Shown here piece after piece: positions 14,432-18,487 of a DNA stretch of 18,487 nucleotides. The translations under genes and the position numbers were made by a program. The DNA is taken from NCBI GenBank assembly GCA_035570275.1, contig DATMNI010000195.1, positions 1-18,487 of the forward strand. Reading direction: 5' to 3'. Origin of the DNA: DATMNI01 sp035570275. Lineage in GTDB: Bacteria > Acidobacteriota > Terriglobia > Bryobacterales > Bryobacteraceae. Below the pieces are notes generated by a model. It was not told where the DNA came from. It saw only the letters and a list, made by a program, of their open reading frames with translations, and made no database searches. Within the stretch, counting starts at the first letter, position 1, and each line of letters starts with the position of its first letter.

Positions 14432-15823
14432 ATGAATACGCTGATTTGCAAGGGCACGGTGGTCACGGCACGGGAGACCTTCCAGGCCGACGTCCTGATT
14501 GAGGGCGAGGTGATCAAGGAAGTCCGCGCCGGAATTCCGGAAACAGCGGCGCACAAGGTGCTGGACGCGGCGGGGATGTACGTGATCCCGGGCGGCATCG
14601 ACGCCCATACGCATCTTGACATGCCGTTCGGCGGCACCACATCGGCCGACGATTTCGAAACCGGCACGCGCGCGGCGGCGTATGGCGGCACCACCAGCAT
14701 CGTGGATTTTGCGATTCAGGCTCGCGGCACCCGGATGCGCGATGCCCTGGACACGTGGTTGAAAAAGGCCGAAGGTCGCGCCTGTATCGACTACGGGCTG
14801 CATATGATCGTCACCGACCTGGGCGCTTCCGGCCTGGAAGACATGGACGAGTTGGTCGACGAGGGCGTGGCCAGCTTCAAGCTGTTTATGGCCTATCCCA
14901 ACGTCCTGATGGTGGATGACGCGACCATTTTTAAAGCGCTCTCGCGGACAGCCAAGAACGGCGCTCTGATTTGCATGCACGCCGAAAACGGCTCGGTGAT
15001 CGACGTGATCATCGCGCGCGCCCTGGCCGAAGGCAAGACGGCGCCAATCTACCATGCGTTGACGCGTCCGCCGCTCGCCGAGGCCGAAGCCGTGCATCGC
15101 GCCATCGCTATGGCGGAGATTGCGGGCACGCCGGTGTACATTGTGCACCTGTCTTCGGAAGACGCGCTCAACCAGGTGCGGGAAGCGCGCGACCGCGGCG
15201 TTCCGGCATTCGCCGAGACCTGCCCGCAGTACCTGCTGCTTTCGATCGAAGAGCTGGAGCGGCCGAATTTCGAGGGCGCGAAATATGTTTTCACGCCGCC
15301 GCTGCGGCCCAAACATCACCAGCCGAAGCTCTGGGACGGGTTGAAGCACGACCACTTGCAAGTGGTATCGACCGACCATTGCCCGTTCTGTTTCGAAGAC
15401 CAGAAGATTCTGGGCAAGGACGATTTCACCAAGATCCCCAACGGCGGGCCGGGCATCGAGAACCGGCTGCAGTTGATGTACCATTACGGCGTGAATGCCG
15501 GCAACCTTTCGCTGAACCGCTTTGTGGAGTTGACTTCCACCACGCCGGCGCGGATTTTCGGCATGTATCCCAAGAAGGGCGAGATCGCGCCGGGCAGCGA
15601 CGCCGACCTGGTAATCTGGGACCCGGCATCGGTCTACACCATCAGTTCCAAGACGCATCACATGCGCGTGGACTACTCGATGTTCGAAGGCTACGAAGTT
15701 CGCGGTAATGCGCGGACCGTGCTTTCGCGCGGTGAGGTGATTGTGGATGGCGGCGAATTTCGGGGAAAGCCGGGACGGGGGAATTATCTGAAGCGGGCGG
15801 CACGCGGAGGAGCCTGGAAGTAG
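14432..15823 (+). CDS. hydA: Dihydropyrimidinase (D-hydantoinase family)
   Basis: This 463-residue amidohydrolase opens dihydrouracil or dihydrothymine to the N-carbamoyl beta-amino acid, the second step of the pathway. All binuclear zinc ligands are visible: His59 and His61 (DAHTHLDMPFGG), the carbamylated Lys150 (VASFKLFMAYP), His183 (CMHAENG), His239 (YIVHLSSEDA) and Asp315 (STDHCPF). Length and motif spacing match bacterial dihydropyrimidinases and hydantoinases. An allantoinase or a hydantoin-specific enzyme is less likely given the operon. The ATG follows directly on the preA TGA, with GGGAG before it. It is the last gene of the operon; I see no clear terminator in the 47 bp before the toxin gene. 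Confidence 0.95.
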   Translation: MNTLICKGTVVTARETFQADVLIEGEVIKEVRAGIPETAAHKVLDAAGMYVIPGGIDAHTHLDMPFGGTTSADDFETGTRAAAYGGTTSIVDFAIQARGTRMRDALDTWLKKAEGRACIDYGLHMIVTDLGASGLEDMDELVDEGVASFKLFMAYPNVLMVDDATIFKALSRTAKNGALICMHAENGSVIDVIIARALAEGKTAPIYHALTRPPLAEAEAVHRAIAMAEIAGTPVYIVHLSSEDALNQVREARDRGVPAFAETCPQYLLLSIEELERPNFEGAKYVFTPPLRPKHHQPKLWDGLKHDHLQVVSTDHCPFCFEDQKILGKDDFTKIPNGGPGIENRLQLMYHYGVNAGNLSLNRFVELTSTTPARIFGMYPKKGEIAPGSDADLVIWDPASVYTISSKTHHMRVDYSMFEGYEVRGNARTVLSRGEVIVDGGEFRGKPGRGNYLKRAARGGAWK

Positions 15824-15841
15824 ATGCCGAGCGGCTCGCCA

Positions 15842-15865
15842 GATTATATCCAATTGGATATAATC
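15842..15865 (+). promoter_or_regulatory. Perfect 24-bp palindrome covering the -10 box of the toxin-antitoxin operon
   Basis: The palindrome reads GATTATATCCAA and then its exact reverse complement. Its right half contains TATAAT (15859-15864), only 6 bases before the toxin ATG. A repressor dimer bound here would block RNA polymerase, as expected for autoregulation by the antitoxin or the toxin-antitoxin complex. No good -35 is visible upstream. Confidence 0.75.
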
Positions 15866-15870
15866 GAAAT

Positions 15871-16197
15871 ATGCGGCCCGTGCGCCTCCTTGGCGATTCG
15901 CTGAAATGCTTGCGAGATTTCTCCGACGACGCTCGGCATGATGCGGGTTATCAACTCGATAAAGTTCAGCGAGGGGACCAGCCCGACGATTTCAAGCCGA
16001 TGCCCGCCATCGGCAAGGGTGTCGAAGAGATTCGCGTTTCAGAACCGAGTGGCGCCTACCGTGTAATTTACCTGGCGAGGCGCGTGGAGGCAGTCTACGT
16101 TCTGCATTCCTTCCACAAGAAAACAAAGGCAACGCCGAAGAAGGATCTTGAAATCGCGAAAATACGGTTTAGGCAACTATTGGGAGGCAGGATATGA
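15871..16197 (+). CDS. higB: RelE/HigB-family toxin (phage Gp49-like)
   Basis: This 108-residue basic protein matches the Gp49-like/HigB branch of the RelE superfamily, ribosome-dependent mRNA interferases. Recognisable blocks are GYQLDKVQRGDQPDDFKPMP, VEEIRVSEPSGAYRVIYLAR and VYVLHSFHKKTKATPKKDLE. The last contains the basic and His residues typical of the active face. Length is normal and no key block is missing. The ATG sits 6 bases after a TATAAT box with no Shine-Dalgarno between, suggesting a leaderless transcript. The toxin precedes the antitoxin, the order usual for higBA, and its TGA overlaps the antitoxin ATG. Activity is inferred from family. Confidence 0.9.
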   Translation: MRPVRLLGDSLKCLRDFSDDARHDAGYQLDKVQRGDQPDDFKPMPAIGKGVEEIRVSEPSGAYRVIYLARRVEAVYVLHSFHKKTKATPKKDLEIAKIRFRQLLGGRI

Positions 16198-16475
16198 GGA
16201 AACCGGAGAGCTACGCGAGTGTTTGGGACGCGATCGCGGATACCCCCGAGCAGGCTGCAAACCTGAGAGCGCGGGCCGAACTGATGCAGAAGATCGCCGC
16301 ACGCCTGAAACAGCACGACTGGACACAGGCCGAAGCGGCGAGCCAATGCGGCGTAACGCAGCCCCGGATCAACGATCTGATCCGCGGCCGGGTTTCCCGC
16401 TTCTCGCTCGACGCGCTGGTCAATATCGCGACGGCGCTAGGCTGCCGCGTGCGCTTCGATCTGGAAGCCGCCTGA
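16194..16475 (+). CDS. higA: XRE-family antitoxin, HigA-like
   Basis: This 93-residue protein has a helix-turn-helix of the HTH_37/XRE type: QKIAARLKQHDWTQAEAASQ is followed by CGVTQPRINDLIRGRVSRFS and a last helix LDALVNIATALGC. It should bind and neutralise the upstream toxin and repress the operon, most likely through the palindrome at 15842-15865. The ATG overlaps the toxin stop by 4 bp, with GGGAGG just upstream giving it its own strong ribosome site. That would favour antitoxin over toxin synthesis if the toxin mRNA is leaderless. Confidence 0.9.
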   Translation: MRKPESYASVWDAIADTPEQAANLRARAELMQKIAARLKQHDWTQAEAASQCGVTQPRINDLIRGRVSRFSLDALVNIATALGCRVRFDLEAA

Positions 16476-16499
16476 GCCGGGTTCTTTTCTGGAAAGGCT

Positions 16500-16526
16500 T
16501 GGCCTCACCCGTTCAAACCGAGGCCA
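16500..16526 (+). terminator. Hairpin after the toxin-antitoxin operon, weak terminator candidate
   Basis: TGGCCTC (16500-16506) pairs with GAGGCCA (16520-16526) across a 13-base loop, 25 bases after the antitoxin stop. No T-run follows, so it may stabilise the 3' end rather than terminate. Confidence 0.3.
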
Positions 16527-16611
16527 GATTGACAGCACACTCTTCCATTACTGCGTATGGAGGAGTAGCCGAGCTTGTGGGGAGTAATCTGGTCGGTGGC
16601 ACTTCGACGAC

Positions 16612-16791
16612 ATGACGACTACACGGCCAAATACAGCAAATGTCCGGACGCCTCCAGGTGAAGAAGGCAAGTCGGCCATGACTTTAGCCGGAATCGCCGA
16701 ATTCCTGGACTGGAAAGCGCCTATCCTAGGCCCCGACTGTGCGTCAAATTCCTATACACGGTTTGTGGGGTTTCCGAGTTTAATCTTGTGA
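16612..16791 (+). CDS. Doubtful small ORF, 59 residues, upstream of the redoxin gene
   Basis: An open frame runs from ATG 16612 (in-frame second ATG at 16678) to TGA 16789-16791, 15 bp before the redoxin start. The second half reads like folded protein (MTLAGIAEFLDWKAPILGPD). I see no ribosome site at either start and no family. The gap 16476-16806 otherwise holds only the hairpin at 16500, so this could be a gene fragment or chance. Confidence 0.2.
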   Translation: MTTTRPNTANVRTPPGEEGKSAMTLAGIAEFLDWKAPILGPDCASNSYTRFVGFPSLIL

Positions 16792-16806
16792 AAGGATGAA
16801 GGAGTT

Positions 16807-18090
16807 ATGCAAATCGAAGCGGTACCAAGGCTCTGCTGGCCTGCCCGATGGATACTGCTGGCGGCGCTCTCGGCGCCAATAGGAGAAGCGTTTCAGCAGA
16901 CGCCCATTGAGGGCGTGGTGGGCGAACCAGAACTCCTGACCTCCGGCAAAAGTGGAGCCCTGGCGGGTCTTCCCGAAGACCAGTACAGCGAAACCCTGGT
17001 AGGTTTTCCCGAAGATCAGTACCTCAAGAGCGTAGCGCCGTTGGTTGGGAAGGACATTACGAATCTCCTCCTGATGAAGAAGAAACCGGGCGGGCTCAGC
17101 AGTCATGCACGGTTCGGGTCTGGTTTCCCCCTGGAGCGCGAGATCCGCGGAGTCGGCTGGGTCCTGGATGGAAATGAGAAGGACGGATACGTACTTTATC
17201 TCGATCTGAATGTGAATGGCGACCTCACCGACGACCCGCCGATAACGTTTGAAAAGCGGGACGGCACCTACACTCGGACCTTTGGACCGCGGAAGGACAA
17301 CTCCGGTCCCGGTCTGATGAAACTCACGATTGTCCCGCGGATCGCTCCTGGAGAGTCCAATCCGGCGCCTTGCCTGCGCGTGGAACAGCGCACATTGCGG
17401 CGGGGATTGATCCGAGTGGGCGATCGAAACATCGCCTTCGGACTGATCGGCGCTGGGCGAGCCGTCTTCGATTTGAATGCCGACGGGAAGCTGGATCTGT
17501 CACGCAGTTCCCCGGAGGTCTTCGGTAGCACCGAGAGATTCGTGCGACTGGGCGACACAGACTACGAATTCCGGATTGACCAGAATGGCGACAAGCTGCA
17601 ACTCAATCCGCTGCCGGTGAAACTGCCGGAAACACAACTCCTCCGGCCTGGCTACCTGCCGCCCGACTTCACCTTTCAGGACCTGGGGGGTAAGACCCAT
17701 GGGCTTTCGGAGTACCGGGGGAAAGTGGTCCTCCTGGACTTCTGGATGATCAATTGCGGCTGGTGCCGGGTGGGGATTCCAACCATGGTCGATGCCTATC
17801 GCAGGCTGCATGGCATGGGAGTCGAAATCATCGGAATTAACGGCGAGGATGCCGAAGGAACGCTACGCTCGTTTATTGCCGAGAAGAACATGACGTGGTT
17901 GCAGACCATTCAGGACAAGGCCGACGCCCCGATTCACAAGCTCTACAGAGTGCGCGGCTTTCCGGCATACTACCTGATCGGCAGGGATGGGAAGCTTGCC
18001 TCCCGTCAGCTCGAGGGCGGCGCTGAAGAGGAGCTTCTGGCGTGGGCCGAGCGGCTTGCCAGCGCAACGCAACCGACGCCGCGTCGATAG
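16807..18090 (+). CDS. Secreted TlpA-like thioredoxin-fold protein with N-terminal calcium-loop-like domain
   Basis: This 427-residue protein begins with a signal-like segment (RWILLAALSAPIGEAFQ, residues 14-30). Residues 35-265 form a beta-rich domain with Asp/Asn-rich loops (DLNVNGDLTDD, FDLNADGKLDLS, IDQNGDKLQLN) resembling calcium-binding dockerin or EF-hand loops. Residues 280-420 are an AhpC/TSA-Redoxin-type thioredoxin fold with the redox pair Cys317-Gly-Trp-Cys320 (FWMINCGWCRVGIP) and the cis-Pro region VRGFPAYYLIGRDGK. Such proteins reduce or oxidise periplasmic thiols; partner unknown. A 12-residue duplication near 55-72 repeats PEDQY. GAAGGAG ends 2 bases before the ATG, tighter than usual, but no other start fits. 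It appears to be a single gene. Confidence 0.85.
   Translation: MQIEAVPRLCWPARWILLAALSAPIGEAFQQTPIEGVVGEPELLTSGKSGALAGLPEDQYSETLVGFPEDQYLKSVAPLVGKDITNLLLMKKKPGGLSSHARFGSGFPLEREIRGVGWVLDGNEKDGYVLYLDLNVNGDLTDDPPITFEKRDGTYTRTFGPRKDNSGPGLMKLTIVPRIAPGESNPAPCLRVEQRTLRRGLIRVGDRNIAFGLIGAGRAVFDLNADGKLDLSRSSPEVFGSTERFVRLGDTDYEFRIDQNGDKLQLNPLPVKLPETQLLRPGYLPPDFTFQDLGGKTHGLSEYRGKVVLLDFWMINCGWCRVGIPTMVDAYRRLHGMGVEIIGINGEDAEGTLRSFIAEKNMTWLQTIQDKADAPIHKLYRVRGFPAYYLIGRDGKLASRQLEGGAEEELLAWAERLASATQPTPRR
16965..17022 (+). repeat. 36-bp-period in-frame duplication in the redoxin gene
   Basis: Near-identical segments at 16965-16986 and 17001-17022 (core TTCCCGAAGA, then CAGTAC) encode LPEDQY and FPEDQY, 12 residues apart. 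They lie just after the signal peptide in a probably flexible region. Confidence 0.6.
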
Positions 18091-18211
18091 TCTTCAACTC
18101 AGGAGTCAACCTCAAACCACTACCCTATGCCCGCGTGACAGGCGATCCCGCCGAGTTACAGCATCCGGGCACTTTGACGCGAAACGCCTTATCCAAGGAG
18201 GTGGCGCTGCC

Positions 18212-18385
18212 ATGGTTCCGAGCGTCTCTTCGCCCCCGACTCAAGCAATCCAAGCCGTCAATCGGTCTCCAGACCCCCCTGAAAACGAATCAATTCCCGC
18301 GAGCCGTCCCGAAGTTGCGATCCCCAGCCTCCTGGCGGTCACAGGAATATTTTCTTTTTTTGACCAGGCGCATCCGGTTGTGTAA
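18212..18385 (+). CDS. Small ORF, 57 residues, with a strong Shine-Dalgarno
   Basis: AAGGAGGT (18195-18202), a full Shine-Dalgarno, stands 9 bases before ATG 18212. The product is Pro/Ser-rich in its first 40 residues, then hydrophobic (IPSLLAVTGIFSFF), so it could be a small secreted or membrane-associated peptide. It begins 121 bp after the redoxin stop. No family is recognised. The ribosome site is the only good support. Confidence 0.35.
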   Translation: MVPSVSSPPTQAIQAVNRSPDPPENESIPASRPEVAIPSLLAVTGIFSFFDQAHPVV

Positions 18386-18477
18386 GAGGCATTTACGCCT
18401 CAGCTCAATGGTTCCTCCAGCCGGTTTCATGAGGGGCGTGTGCGATGGTGAAAGCAGGGGTTGGGACAGTTGTCCCA
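18386..18477. other. Palindromes at the right edge
   Basis: GAGGC/GCCTC (18386-18390 and 18397-18401) forms a small hairpin just after the stop of the small ORF. TGGGACA-GT-TGTCCCA (18462-18477) is a near-perfect palindrome. The window ends 10 bases later, so their context (operator, terminator or repeat end) cannot be judged. Confidence 0.4.
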
Positions 18478-18487
18478 CCTCTCACAC

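Noticed and set aside
14333..15853. Minus-strand open frame of 506 codons opposite the dihydropyrimidinase
   Set aside because: Shadow of a gene with all metal ligands intact; no motif of its own.
16558..16616. tRNA-like text (GGAGGAGTAGCCGAG followed by a CTTCGAC segment)
   Set aside because: No acceptor stem pairing, anticodon arm or proper T-arm can be built.
18290..18478. Minus-strand open frame at the right edge
   Set aside because: It overlaps the better-supported plus-strand small ORF and has no recognisable motif or ribosome site.

Overview
This window looks like a chromosomal segment from a high-GC member of the Acidobacteriota, probably of the Solibacter/Bryobacter type. The call is an inference. 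It rests on a signal-peptide PQQ dehydrogenase of the kind common there, an exosortase H, what appears to be the C-terminal tail of a TIGR03435-family protein (a family expanded in Solibacter), and many short palindromic and tandem repeats between and inside genes. No phylogenetic marker other than one tRNA is present.

Left block (1-4585). A minus-strand operon of three exported proteins of unknown function (2187 down to the left edge) is preceded by degenerate tandem repeats of about 57 bp. A lower-GC, nearly gene-free stretch follows (about 2394-2912). Then come an excisionase-like helix-turn-helix protein (2913-3146) and a convergent tyrosine recombinase (4514-3192). The recombinase lies 71 bp from the 3' end of an intact tRNA-Ser(GGA) gene (4675-4586, CCA encoded). 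This is the classic layout of an integrative element or genomic island inserted at a tRNA. If so, the element runs leftward out of the window and the exported-protein operon may be its cargo.

Middle block (4800-9300). A Tat-like beta-propeller lipoprotein (4802-5959, +) converges on a periplasmic PQQ-dependent dehydrogenase (7843-6014, -). A repeat-rich gap follows, then an exosortase H-like membrane protease (8784-8230, -) with no recognisable substrate in the window. Next is a 373-bp segment bounded by 25-bp inverted repeats and containing REP-like palindromes.

Right block (9300-15823). A tightly packed plus-strand operon encodes the whole reductive pyrimidine catabolic route. The order is beta-ureidopropionase, class III aminotransferase, PreT, PreA, dihydropyrimidinase. 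Together PreT/PreA reduce uracil or thymine, dihydropyrimidinase opens the ring, beta-ureidopropionase releases beta-alanine (or beta-aminoisobutyrate), CO2 and NH3, and the aminotransferase turns the beta-amino acid into a semialdehyde. PreT carries an in-frame tandem 42-bp repeat insertion between its Fe-S and FAD domains, and PreA has an unusually long linker between its two ferredoxin motifs. A hairpin overlaps the Shine-Dalgarno of the first gene.

Right edge (15824-18487). A HigBA-type toxin-antitoxin pair has a perfect 24-bp palindrome over its -10 box and a probable leaderless toxin mRNA. It is followed by a secreted TlpA-like thioredoxin-fold protein with calcium-loop-like motifs, and two weakly supported small ORFs. 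I see no clearly new defence or metabolic system. The most unusual items are the repeat expansions inside and around genes, the uncharacterised exported-protein operon next to the integrase, and the repeat-bearing PreT.
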